From contig JAGYNX010000019.1 in NCBI GenBank assembly GCA_018399855.1, positions 1 through 15,603 of the forward strand: a stretch of 15,603 nt of DNA. Reading direction: 5' to 3'. Below are positions 1 to 7,127 of this stretch, one piece after another (within the stretch, counting starts at the first letter, position 1; each line of letters starts with the position of its first letter). The notes under the pieces were generated by a model. That model was not told the DNA's origin. It saw only the letters and a program-made list of their open reading frames with translations, and ran no database searches. The translations under genes and the position numbers were made by a program. The stretch is from Spirochaetota bacterium (GTDB taxonomy: Bacteria; Spirochaetota; UBA4802; UB4802).

Positions 1-16
1 TATAAACTTTTTTGGA

Positions 17-45
17 TTGTTAATAATGATTTATAGACATAAAAT
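17..45 (+). promoter_or_regulatory. Predicted sigma70-type promoter of thiMEL
   Basis: A TTGTTA -35 box (17-22) and a TAAAAT -10 box (40-45, five of six consensus bases) are separated by exactly 17 bp, placing transcription start near 52 and giving a leader of about 67 nt. A perfect 10-bp palindrome, ATTCCGGAAT, lies in the leader at 69-78 and could be an operator, although one such palindrome may be chance. No TPP aptamer core (CUGAGA or the CUUGAACCUGA-type block) occurs in 1-118. The ribosome site AGGTGA sits 7 nt before the thiM ATG. The promoter is predicted from sequence only. Confidence 0.5.
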
Positions 46-118
46 AAATTATGATGATTTTCCCCAAAATTCCGGAATGAGCCAAAAGAAATAATATTAT
101 ATTACAGGTGAAAGAAAT

Positions 119-940
119 ATGAATATCTCAAATGAAAGTATCGTTAAAGACCTGACCATTCTAAGGGAAAAGAATCCCCTGGTACATAATATCACCAATT
201 ACGTGGTAATGAACTTTACAGCCAACATATTACTGGCTTCCGGAGCATCTCCTGTTATGGCACATGCCATTGAGGAAGTAGAAGACATGGTATCAATTGC
301 CTCAGCACTTGTAATCAACATCGGCACCCTGTCGCCACCATGGGTCGAAAGCATGATAAAAGCTGGAAAAGCTGCAGCGAAAAAAGGAATACCGGTAATA
401 CTTGATCCAGTGGGGGTTGGAGCAACCCCATACAGAACAGACACCGCCAAAAAAATTATTGATGAATGTGACATTACCGTTATCAGGGGCAACGCCTCAG
501 AAATTCTATCACTTCGTGACAGCAGCGCAGGCTCAAAAGGAGTTGATTCAATGCATTCTATTGACACTGCAGAAAATGCCGCGGTCGCCATGGCAAATGA
601 ACTTAATATCACTGTTGCGGTTACCGGTGATATTGACCTTGTCACAGACGGGACTGGTATTGTGCGGATACAAAATGGCCATCCATTGATGGGCAAAGTG
701 ACAGGAACCGGCTGTTCCGCATCAGCGATTACCGCGGCATTTGCTGCAATAAACGATGATGCCCTGGCCGCTACGGCAGCAGCGTTAACCTGTTTTGGTA
801 TTGCTGGTGAGTTGGCTTCCAAACATGCTGAAGGTCCGGGAACATTTACCACAGCCCTGATTGATGCGTTGTATAACCTGTCAACAGATGATATCAACCG
901 GTTGGCAAGCATTACCATACAGGAGAGAAGAGATATATGA
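119..940 (+). CDS. thiM: Hydroxyethylthiazole kinase ThiM
   Basis: ThiM phosphorylates 4-methyl-5-(2-hydroxyethyl)thiazole with ATP, the salvage route to the thiazole half of thiamine, in the cytoplasm. The 273-residue protein has the usual family length and signatures: NPLVHNITNYVV near residues 19-30, the ASPVMAHA stretch at 43-50, DPVGVGA at 96-102, RGNASEI at 123-129, and the ribokinase-like anion-hole/catalytic motif TGTGCSASA with Cys199. The ATG is preceded by AGGTGA at a 7-nt spacing. Its stop overlaps the thiE start as ATGA, so it is the first gene of a translationally coupled thiM-thiE-thiL operon. No riboswitch precedes it within the window, unlike the opposing thiDN unit. Assignment is by family motifs and context and is secure. 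Confidence 0.97.
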   Translation: MNISNESIVKDLTILREKNPLVHNITNYVVMNFTANILLASGASPVMAHAIEEVEDMVSIASALVINIGTLSPPWVESMIKAGKAAAKKGIPVILDPVGVGATPYRTDTAKKIIDECDITVIRGNASEILSLRDSSAGSKGVDSMHSIDTAENAAVAMANELNITVAVTGDIDLVTDGTGIVRIQNGHPLMGKVTGTGCSASAITAAFAAINDDALAATAAALTCFGIAGELASKHAEGPGTFTTALIDALYNLSTDDINRLASITIQERRDI

Positions 941-1575
941 AAAAGCCGGTTGATTATTCCTTATACCTGGTAACCGATCATCGACTGCCCCTTGACAGCA
1001 TGGAAAAAGTTGTTGCTGATGCGGTAGCGGGAGGTGTATCCTGTGTACAATTCAGGGACAAGATCAGTGACGCCGGGATAATGGTTAAAACCGCTTTTTC
1101 GCTAAAGAGAATTCTCTCTGATTACGATGTTCCATTGATCATTAACGATCGGGTTGATATCGCCATGGCAGTTGATGCGGATGGAGTACACCTGGGGCAA
1201 AGGGATATACCTGCAAAAATTGCGAAAAAAATTATACCGCCTGAAATGATACTGGGGGTATCAGTTGAATCAGTTGATGATGCCCTTCGTGCCGAAAGCC
1301 TTGGTGTTGATTACATAGGTGTAAGCCCGGTATTTTCAACCCCCACCAAGACTGATACCGCCGAGGCCGTTGGAATTGAAGGGCTGAGAGCCATACGGAA
1401 AGTAACTTATCTTCCCATAGTGGCCATTGGTGGAATAAACATTTCCAACGCGGCACTGGTGCTTCAGTCAGGGGCGGATTCAATCGCCGTAGTTTCTGCA
1501 ATTATGTCAGCCCGAAATCCCGGCGACGAATCCAGGAAATTCCGGTCAATTATTAACGGGGTTATTAATACATGA
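937..1575 (+). CDS. thiE: Thiamine phosphate synthase ThiE
   Basis: ThiE condenses HMP pyrophosphate with thiazole phosphate to give thiamine monophosphate and pyrophosphate. The 212-residue product has the TIM-barrel family signatures in order: YLVTDHR near the N-terminus, VQFRDK (pyrimidine/pyrophosphate site), INDRVDIA and DGVHLGQRDIP, LGVSVES, the phosphate-binding GVSPVFSTPTKTD, VAIGGI and IAVVSAI. The ATG overlaps the thiM stop (ATGA), with AGGAGAGAAG upstream inside thiM. Its own stop overlaps the thiL start the same way. The window also encodes a second, unrelated TMP synthase module, the ThiN domain of thiDN, so this step appears to be doubled. All expected motifs are present and nothing suggests decay. 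Confidence 0.96.
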   Translation: MKKPVDYSLYLVTDHRLPLDSMEKVVADAVAGGVSCVQFRDKISDAGIMVKTAFSLKRILSDYDVPLIINDRVDIAMAVDADGVHLGQRDIPAKIAKKIIPPEMILGVSVESVDDALRAESLGVDYIGVSPVFSTPTKTDTAEAVGIEGLRAIRKVTYLPIVAIGGINISNAALVLQSGADSIAVVSAIMSARNPGDESRKFRSIINGVINT

Positions 1576-2576
1576 AAACAGGTGACATCGGTGAATTTGA
1601 ATTCATTAAACGCCTCACAGGTGATTGCGTAATCAACACCTCTGGCATTGTACGCTCTATTGGAGATGATGCCGCAGTCTATGATCCGGAGCCGGGAATT
1701 CTCCAGGTACTCACCACCGACCTTCTTGCGGAAGATGTTCATTTTACCAGGAAATCTATATCACCCGGGAATCTCGGCTACAAGTCACTTGCGGTTAACC
1801 TGAGTGATATTGCCGCCATGGGTGCCGAACCCCGGCATGCCTTCGTAAGTATTGCCATCCCCAATGATATTTCTTTGGAGTACATGGATGAGGTTTACAC
1901 TGGCATGAAGGAACTTGCACGTATTCATGATACCAATATCCTGGGTGGTGATACCACGTCTTCACGATCAGGTCTTGTTATTAACATAGCGGTGACCGGC
2001 AGCGCCCCTTCAAACAACCTTCTCTACCGCAACGCCGCCCGAGAGGGAGACCTGGTATTTGTTACTGGATCCCTTGGTGACAGCAGGGCCGGTCTGCACC
2101 TGATCCTCAATGACCTTCCATATACCGGTGATAATGAAGAATTGTACATGGCGCATGTCCGCCCACGTCCCCATGTTGATGAAGGCCTGTTTCTTGGTGG
2201 CTTCGATGGTGTTCACGCGGGAATTGACATCAGCGACGGGCTTAGCTCTGATCTTGGACATATTGCGGATGAGAGCAACAGGGGGTTTATTATATATGCT
2301 GACCGCATACCGGTTTCAGACAACCTGAGTAGATTCTGCGATAATTACGGCTTCGACCCGGTGAAATATGCCCTCGAAGGGGGTGAAGACTACGTGCTTG
2401 CTATAACCATTGACCCGGCAAAAGCTGAGGCAATAATCGAGGAATACAACAAACGATTCGAATATCCACTGGTACATATTGGTGAAATAACTGCTGATAC
2501 ACTTCACCAACTCAAAGAACCAAGAGGGGAATTATCAGACCTGCTTCCAGGCGGATGGGACCATTTCAAAAGTTGA
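1572..2576 (+). CDS. thiL: Thiamine-monophosphate kinase ThiL
   Basis: ThiL uses ATP to convert thiamine monophosphate to thiamine pyrophosphate, the active cofactor and the ligand of the riboswitch at 6857-6940. The 334-residue protein has the PurM/AIR-synthase-like fold signatures: SIGDDAAVY (29-37), TTDLLAEDVHF with metal-binding Asp/Glu (48-58), NLSDIAAMGAEP (76-87), GGDTTSS (125-131), GIDISDGLSSDLGHI (217-231) and GGEDYVL (270-276). The start is set by ATGA overlap with thiE. The upstream GGGG is poorly placed as a Shine-Dalgarno site, so translation probably depends on coupling. It is the last gene of the operon. Only 17 bp separate its stop from the stop of the opposing oxidoreductase gene, and no hairpin terminator is visible between them. 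Confidence 0.96.
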   Translation: MKTGDIGEFEFIKRLTGDCVINTSGIVRSIGDDAAVYDPEPGILQVLTTDLLAEDVHFTRKSISPGNLGYKSLAVNLSDIAAMGAEPRHAFVSIAIPNDISLEYMDEVYTGMKELARIHDTNILGGDTTSSRSGLVINIAVTGSAPSNNLLYRNAAREGDLVFVTGSLGDSRAGLHLILNDLPYTGDNEELYMAHVRPRPHVDEGLFLGGFDGVHAGIDISDGLSSDLGHIADESNRGFIIYADRIPVSDNLSRFCDNYGFDPVKYALEGGEDYVLAITIDPAKAEAIIEEYNKRFEYPLVHIGEITADTLHQLKEPRGELSDLLPGGWDHFKS

Positions 2577-2593
2577 CATGTATTTTCAAATTA

Positions 2594-4414
2594 TCAGTCA
2601 AGACCCAGCTTTTCAAGTGTATCTTTCCCTGGGATTCCGTTGCTGTCCCATTCCCTCATCTTGTAATACGCATCAAGCATACCCGAAAGTTCATCCGGTG
2701 AACAATACCAGCCCTTTGAAGGACCATCCGGTATTGGTTCATTCATAACCCTGTATGGCAGGGTATCAGCTTCCCTGTCCACCCCCCTGTTAACGTTTAT
2801 CAGTCTTTCCAGTGTATAAATGCGCTCGGCCGCGGTAACTATTTCTTCAAGCGAGACATCCCATCCTGTGATATAATTCAACACGTCGGGAGTAACCTGG
2901 TTCAGCTGTGTGCCAAAGGCCCTTTCGTAGACGAAGGCACAGATAACCAGCGAATCTCTTATGACAGTATTGTTCTGTGAATTGTACGCGTATTCCGGCA
3001 TGTTGTCAAAACCGGGATCGACCTCAGGATCATCCGGGTAGTAGTTGGGACGGGTGTCTTGATGGCTTCCTCCGCGGGTGGCAGTGGCGTAACCGATACC
3101 CATTTGCCGCAGACCCCGGGCAGAATGCCCCGCGATTTCCATTCCCTTTACATGGTAAAGATACTTGAATGAATCCTGACCTATCTCTTCAGACATGGCC
3201 CGTGACCCCATGGCCATTAACTCACCAAGGCGTCCTTCCTTCATGCCGGTGACCCGTACTATCTCATCCAGATTCGAGAACTTTTTAAACTCTATAGGCA
3301 ACTCAATCTCATCAGGTGAAATAAGTTTCTTTTCGATGCATTCAGCCAGGAATGACAATGTCACCCCGAAGCTTATTGTATCAAGGCCCATGTAATCACA
3401 CATGGTGTTGGCATTGAATATTGAAGATATGTCACTGTTCTCAAGCATGCTGCCGATTGAATATAAAGTCTCGTATTCTGCCATTTTCACGTGTTGCCCT
3501 GAAAAACGTCCATCAGGCACATATACCAGTTTACCGCAGGCTATTGGACAACCAAAACAGGCAATATTCTTCTTTTTGTATTTCTCCTCGATCAGTTGGC
3601 CGCTGATCTTTCCGGCCTCATTGAATGTTTCATACATGTTGTTTCTGGTACAAAGCTTACCTTTATCATTGATGAGTTTTACCAGTATAGGTGTACCCAT
3701 GGCAGTCAATCCCGCCGCCTTCTCTCGCAACCCCGGCAGTCTTTCGGATAGATAGTCTTTCAATTCGTTTTGCTGTGCTATTTCAACCTTACAGTCACCC
3801 CGCACAGCGATCCCCTTTAAGTTTTTGGAGCCAAGTACCGCCCCTATGCCACCCCTTCCCGAGGCACTTACCCTTGTACCGCTGCAAACAACACATCCGT
3901 AACGAATACCATTCTCACCAGCTGGACCAATCATGGCGGTTTCAGTTTTCTTTCCGTGTTCCTCAATAATTGCCTGGTGCGCCTCATGTGTATCAAGCCC
4001 CCACAAACCCGAAGCATCTTTCAGTTCGACATTTCCGTCGATCATTGAAAGGTACAATGGAACATCTGCGGTCCCCTGTATAACAACCCCGTCATAACCG
4101 GTTCGTTTCAACATGGTGGCAAAATTACCGCCAAAGTTTGAATCACAGAAAAGACCCGTTAGAGGAGATATTGAGGCCATGTGACCACGTCCGGCACCCC
4201 ACACATGGCCCCCTGTCATGGGGCCGGTTGCAATGACTACAACGTTTTCATCTGAAAGCGGATCAGCCTTCGGGTCGACCAGATCATATATATACTTTGC
4301 TGCAAACCCGTTGCCCCCAATGTATTTGCGGGCAAAAGTTTCATCAAAATGATCGGTTTTAATTTTTTTACTGGTAAGGTCAACCCGCAAAATTTTTCCA
4401 AAATAGCCTTTCAT
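2594..4414 (-). CDS. Aldehyde:ferredoxin oxidoreductase family (W/Mo-pterin)
   Basis: Enzymes of this family oxidise aldehydes to acids using a tungsten or molybdenum bis-pterin and one 4Fe-4S cluster, with ferredoxin as acceptor, in the cytoplasm of anaerobes. The 606-residue length matches. The N-terminal domain has the pterin-binding SPLTGLFCDSNFGGNF stretch (83-98). Cluster ligands fit CX2CX3C at Cys286, Cys289 and Cys293, with a distant Cys492, almost the spacing of the Pyrococcus furiosus enzyme. The pterin motif DYMGLD (340-345) is canonical. The second motif, usually DXXGLC, is DSLVIC (487-492), keeping Asp and Cys but losing Gly-Leu. A GGGGGTGG purine run precedes the ATG. The gene lies 174 bp downstream of thi4 and probably has its own promoter. 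The exact substrate is unknown; aldehydes released by TPP-dependent 2-oxoacid oxidoreductases are an obvious but unproven candidate. Confidence 0.92.
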   Translation of the reverse strand: MKGYFGKILRVDLTSKKIKTDHFDETFARKYIGGNGFAAKYIYDLVDPKADPLSDENVVVIATGPMTGGHVWGAGRGHMASISPLTGLFCDSNFGGNFATMLKRTGYDGVVIQGTADVPLYLSMIDGNVELKDASGLWGLDTHEAHQAIIEEHGKKTETAMIGPAGENGIRYGCVVCSGTRVSASGRGGIGAVLGSKNLKGIAVRGDCKVEIAQQNELKDYLSERLPGLREKAAGLTAMGTPILVKLINDKGKLCTRNNMYETFNEAGKISGQLIEEKYKKKNIACFGCPIACGKLVYVPDGRFSGQHVKMAEYETLYSIGSMLENSDISSIFNANTMCDYMGLDTISFGVTLSFLAECIEKKLISPDEIELPIEFKKFSNLDEIVRVTGMKEGRLGELMAMGSRAMSEEIGQDSFKYLYHVKGMEIAGHSARGLRQMGIGYATATRGGSHQDTRPNYYPDDPEVDPGFDNMPEYAYNSQNNTVIRDSLVICAFVYERAFGTQLNQVTPDVLNYITGWDVSLEEIVTAAERIYTLERLINVNRGVDREADTLPYRVMNEPIPDGPSKGWYCSPDELSGMLDAYYKMREWDSNGIPGKDTLEKLGLD

Positions 4415-4457
4415 ACACCACCCCCAATGAAATACACGCTTTATACTTTACAAAAAC

Positions 4458-4486
4458 ATATTAATCATAGCCCTTTATCTTTGCAA
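4458..4486 (-). promoter_or_regulatory. Predicted promoter of the aldehyde oxidoreductase gene
   Basis: On the minus strand, TTGCAA (4486-4481) is followed 17 bp later by TAATAT (4463-4458), each matching consensus at four of six positions. The expected start is near 4451, giving a leader of about 36 nt that contains the GGGGGTGG ribosome site. The -35 box touches the AT-rich inverted repeat at 4485-4514. This makes the oxidoreductase a likely separate transcription unit rather than the tail of the riboswitch-controlled thiDN-thi4 message. Prediction only. Confidence 0.4.
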
Positions 4487-4514
4487 TAATAATATCGTTA
4501 TCGATGTTATTATT
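4485..4514. repeat. AT-rich inverted repeat between thi4 and the oxidoreductase
   Basis: AATAATAATATCG (4485-4497) and CGATGTTATTATT (4502-4514) are inverted copies with one G-T wobble and a 4-nt spacer. As RNA this would be a 13-bp hairpin. No T-tract follows it on either strand, so it is not a standard intrinsic terminator. Its position against the predicted -35 box of the oxidoreductase promoter suits an operator better. Confidence 0.5.
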
Positions 4515-4588
4515 ATACTTATTGCCGGCTAGTAAATAAAATCGTCATCAGTATTTACCCGGACCCCTCTTTACACAATAAAACAACT

Positions 4589-5365
4589 CTATACGCTTTT
4601 TCCAAGTATGCTCTCAGCTACTTTTTTCCCCGACAGGAGCATTCCTCCAAATATCGGGCCCATTCGCGGTCCACCAAAGGCGGCATTTGCCGACATGCCA
4701 GCAACATACACGTTTTTACATATCTCCCTGGTATTTTCGATGGTGAGTTTTTCCGCTTTCTCGGCCCACATGGAACGTTCGCCCTGCAGTTTTCCATCGG
4801 GTGTATTCATCTTCATATCTGCTTTTCTCTCGATAACATGCAGCACTTCCATATCATGACCTGTAGAATCAATGACCTTCTTTGCCCCAATGGTGAGTGG
4901 ATCAACATGCAGCCCCGCCATCTCAACCGGTGACCATGTGATGACAAGTCCGTTTACCGAGCCTTCACGTATGATCACGTCTTCAACAGAAACACAGTTA
5001 AAAATCTTTGCCCCCGCCCTGCAGGCTGCTGAACAAATTGATGTTACCGACTCAACCGCGTCTGCCGTGTAGTAATTTTCCTGGTACTTAGTGGTTGTAA
5101 TACCAAACTGCTCCAGTATATCACGGGCTTCATCCTGTACAACGATCTCGTTGAACATCATTCCGCCCCCCCACATGCCGCCGCCTATTGAAAGTTTTCT
5201 CTCGAAAATTGCTACCTTGTTGCCATTTTTCGCCAGGTAATAGGCGGCCACAAGACCAGCCGGGCCTGCCCCAACTATGGCGGTATCTACATCGGCATAA
5301 TCCAGCAGCTTATTGAAATACCTTTCGATAATGGCACGTGTTATGGTTATTTCGTTTAATTCCAT
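4589..5365 (-). CDS. thi4: Thi4 ADP-thiazole synthase, sulfide-dependent type
   Basis: Thi4 builds the adenylated thiazole precursor of thiamine from NAD, glycine and a sulfur source. The 258-residue protein has the dinucleotide-binding GAGPAG (32-37), the glycine-rich [11 protein letters not shown] (61-71), the substrate loop GLHVDP (151-156) and the C-terminal [16 protein letters not shown] (221-236). Yeast Thi4 has its sacrificial sulfur-donor Cys just before a conserved Met-Asp-Pro. Here that position is His153, as in archaeal enzymes that use free sulfide catalytically with iron. The protein is therefore expected to be a true catalyst in a sulfide-containing, anoxic cell. GGGAGA lies 6 nt before the ATG. 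The gene is 71 bp downstream of thiDN on the same strand, so it can be read from the riboswitch transcript, and a strong promoter-like sequence also sits immediately upstream. Confidence 0.95.
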   Translation of the reverse strand: MELNEITITRAIIERYFNKLLDYADVDTAIVGAGPAGLVAAYYLAKNGNKVAIFERKLSIGGGMWGGGMMFNEIVVQDEARDILEQFGITTTKYQENYYTADAVESVTSICSAACRAGAKIFNCVSVEDVIIREGSVNGLVITWSPVEMAGLHVDPLTIGAKKVIDSTGHDMEVLHVIERKADMKMNTPDGKLQGERSMWAEKAEKLTIENTREICKNVYVAGMSANAAFGGPRMGPIFGGMLLSGKKVAESILGKSV

Positions 5366-5377
5366 GGCTATTCTCCC

Positions 5378-5406
5378 TTTATATCATTATTATGAGCGAA
5401 TGTCAA
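5378..5406 (-). promoter_or_regulatory. Near-consensus promoter abutting thi4 start
   Basis: On the minus strand a perfect TTGACA (5406-5401), a 17-bp spacer and TATAAA (5383-5378, five of six) form one of the best sigma70 matches in the window. The expected start, about 5369-5373, is only 4-8 nt before the thi4 ATG and lies inside or past the GGGAGA ribosome site (5377-5372). A transcript from here would be almost leaderless. It may be a real internal promoter giving riboswitch-independent thi4 expression, or an accidental match. Confidence 0.45.
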
Positions 5407-5436
5407 CTAGTGAATGCTATTCGCATTGTTTTACTA

Positions 5437-6783
5437 TTATTTTCGTACGGCTTCTGCAACTGCCAGAACCCTGTCAGCCACATCAATTGGATTTCTACCA
5501 AGAATCCGCACCATGGGCTCTTTCCCCTGTCCTCCCCTGTCAAAGATCACTTCTGGAATGTCATCCCTGCCGTCTAATACATGCCCGGTTCCCCATTCCA
5601 GTGATGATCCCTCGGAAAGCCTCGTATCCTCAGGCTCTTTATCCCTGCTGAAGCTGTCAACGGTCATTCCCAGCTTATGGCACGCCTCAACAATTTCTTC
5701 TGAATACCATATATTCATTACACATCTGTATGACGGATCATGCCTCATAACCGTAAGAATTATATTGGCAATATGCCGTGATGCCCCGAAAGTAGGATCC
5801 TTAACCCGAACCACATGTTCATTCAGGCGCACAAGTCTTCCCGGAAAGGCTGCCACGTCACTATGAGTTTTCGCGTACGGGAGTGCATACCCCAGGTTTG
5901 ACTGTACCTCTGGAATTATATGGCCGCACCGTCCTCTATGCAGCATAATAGAGGCTCTCTTAAGATCTTCAATACACCTGATAGCTTCCCTGTTGTTTAC
6001 GATGGAGGCAACGTGATTTGTTGGTCCATGCCCCTGTCCAATCGCCATTGCATGAGAGATGGCATGGCTCACGAAATCTTTTGCCTCTGATAAGGCTTCA
6101 ATAATATTCATGTCAGCAGCCAGGCCGGACGCGATTGCGGCTGAGAATGTACAACCGGTACCATGGGTATTTTTTGTATCAATTCTCGGATGTGCAAGAG
6201 CAACAAATTCAACACCATCATAAAATATATCTACCGCCTCTCCCTCCGCGTGCCCGCCTTTCACAACCACGGCCTTCGATCCGTATTCCATTAACTTTTC
6301 CGCGGCACGCATCATCTGATCACGGTTTGTTATCTTCATACCTGTTAACACTTCTGCCTCTGGTATATTTGGGGTAATCACCATTGCCCTTGGAAGCAGT
6401 TGTTCTATTATACTGTTCCTGGCATCACCGGTTAATAATGACGCACCACCCTTGGCTATCATGACAGGATCAACAACCAGCCTCTTGATTCCATAACGGT
6501 CTATATTCTTCGCCACAACAGCAACCACCTCCGGAGTTGCCAGCATACCGGTTTTTGCCGCGTCAGCACCAATATCAGACATTACCGATTCGAACTGCCG
6601 GTCAATGAACTCCAGCGGCACACCGTGAATATCCTGCACACCAATTGTGTTTTGTGCGGTTAACGCGGTTATCACCGTCATACCGTAGCAGCCCATGGCC
6701 GTAATGGTTTTAACATCAGCCTGTATTCCCGCACCCCCACCGGAATCAGATCCCGCTATAGTAAGCACCCTTGGTATATTCAT
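5437..6783 (-). CDS. thiDN: ThiD-ThiN fusion: HMP(-P) kinase / TMP synthase
   Basis: The N-terminal ThiD domain (about 1-265) phosphorylates hydroxymethylpyrimidine twice to HMP-PP. It has [13 protein letters not shown] (11-23), VDPVM (104-108), VVKGGH (173-178) and [15 protein letters not shown] (206-220) with catalytic Cys211. The C-terminal ThiN domain (about 268-448) is the TMP synthase known from archaea and some bacteria, unrelated to ThiE. It shows [11 protein letters not shown] (292-302), GRLVRL (315-320), FGASRHIAN (332-340) and the closing [16 protein letters not shown] (417-432). The start is taken at the ATG at 6783, because GTGGAG lies 6 nt upstream. The GTG four codons earlier would place that ribosome site inside the gene. 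Domain order and 448-residue length match archaeal-type ThiDN. A TPP riboswitch and terminator precede it, so it should be off when TPP is plentiful. Confidence 0.95.
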   Translation of the reverse strand: MNIPRVLTIAGSDSGGGAGIQADVKTITAMGCYGMTVITALTAQNTIGVQDIHGVPLEFIDRQFESVMSDIGADAAKTGMLATPEVVAVVAKNIDRYGIKRLVVDPVMIAKGGASLLTGDARNSIIEQLLPRAMVITPNIPEAEVLTGMKITNRDQMMRAAEKLMEYGSKAVVVKGGHAEGEAVDIFYDGVEFVALAHPRIDTKNTHGTGCTFSAAIASGLAADMNIIEALSEAKDFVSHAISHAMAIGQGHGPTNHVASIVNNREAIRCIEDLKRASIMLHRGRCGHIIPEVQSNLGYALPYAKTHSDVAAFPGRLVRLNEHVVRVKDPTFGASRHIANIILTVMRHDPSYRCVMNIWYSEEIVEACHKLGMTVDSFSRDKEPEDTRLSEGSSLEWGTGHVLDGRDDIPEVIFDRGGQGKEPMVRILGRNPIDVADRVLAVAEAVRK

Positions 6784-6802
6784 AGTATTCTCCACTAATA
6801 AT

Positions 6803-6834
6803 AAAAAAAGTCACTCCATGCATGGAATGACTTT
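6803..6834 (-). terminator. Riboswitch-controlled intrinsic terminator before thiDN
   Basis: Read on the minus strand, AAAGUCAUUCCAUG and CAUGGAGUGACUUU are complementary except for one G-U pair. They form about a 12-bp stem with a UGCA tetraloop, followed by a U-run down to 6803. The hairpin ends about 20 nt before the thiDN start and about 25 nt after the aptamer, so it is the expression platform. Its 5' arm contains GUCAUUCC (6831-6824), which can instead pair with aptamer bases 6867-6860. Confidence 0.9.
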
Positions 6835-6856
6835 CTGATAGTTACTTAATAATTAT

Positions 6857-6940
6857 CCCGTCATTCCCTGCGCTGGCATTATCCAGGTCAGGTTCAAGGG
6901 GTATAATCTCAGCCCTGAAACGGGCACCCCCAGACTCTGT
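6857..6940 (-). promoter_or_regulatory. TPP riboswitch aptamer (THI element)
   Basis: The minus strand carries the THI-box core in order: GGGGGUGCCC, a short P3-type hairpin, GGGCUGAGAU (CUGAGA at 6912-6907), the CCUUGAACCUGA block (6899-6888), and GGAUAAUGCCAGCGCAGGGAA (6884-6865, last base just inside the 3' side). The closing P1 helix looks short, with GUC (6935-6933) against GAC (6862-6860). The P1 3' strand GGAAUGAC (6867-6860) is exactly complementary to the terminator's 5' arm. TPP binding should hold that strand in the aptamer and free the terminator to form. Without TPP, the 8-bp antiterminator helix allows transcription into thiDN and probably thi4. Confidence 0.96.
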
Positions 6941-7127
6941 ACAGGTCACATCTTTTCATACTGCTGGTAATATGCAAGTACTTTATCAGCATACAACAAA
7001 TCACTATAAAAGAAATCGGGAATCACATCATTAAAAAACGCGCACAATATAGAACATATTGACAATTACGGGATACTGGTAGAGTATTCTACACAATAAA
7101 TCTTTAAACATCCGGGTTCCTTTAATC
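6941..7127. other. Divergent intergenic region between riboswitch and SGNH gene
   Basis: Together with the riboswitch this is the longest gene-free stretch of the window (6784-7127). It must contain the promoter of the riboswitch leader (minus strand) and that of the SGNH gene (plus strand). For the minus strand I see only a TATAGT -10-like hexamer (7009-7004) without a convincing -35, so no promoter is called. The plus-strand candidate is listed separately. No small gene, hairpin or repeat stands out. Confidence 0.5.
7059..7087 (+). promoter_or_regulatory. Weak candidate promoter of the SGNH-fold gene
   Basis: A perfect TTGACA (7059-7064) is followed after 17 bp by GAGTAT (7082-7087), which matches only three of six -10 positions. 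TATTCT (7085-7090) is a better hexamer but the spacer would be 20 bp. A start near 7094 would leave a 34-nt leader. The assignment rests mainly on the -35 box. Confidence 0.25.

Noticed and set aside
199..918. Open frame of 239 codons on the minus strand opposite thiM
   Set aside because: It mirrors thiM codons, has no family motif and no ribosome site, and thiM is certain on the other strand.
2573..2578. TTGACA at the end of thiL
   Set aside because: No -10 follows at a usable distance, and there is no plus-strand gene downstream for it to serve.
3402..3755. Open frame of 117 codons on the plus strand inside the aldehyde oxidoreductase gene
   Set aside because: It lies wholly within a gene with clear family motifs, and its translation shows no recognisable domain.
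4485..4514. Intrinsic terminator after thi4
   Set aside because: The stem is almost all A-T pairs and no U-run follows on either strand, so I list it as an inverted repeat only.
5412..5428. Small hairpin (AATGC/GCATT) between thiDN and thi4 as a terminator
   Set aside because: The stem is only 5-6 bp and lacks a U-run; it is too weak to call.
6784..6795. GTG start four codons upstream for thiDN
   Set aside because: The GTG is part of the GTGGAG ribosome site of the ATG at 6783, and the codons before it are the terminator U-run.
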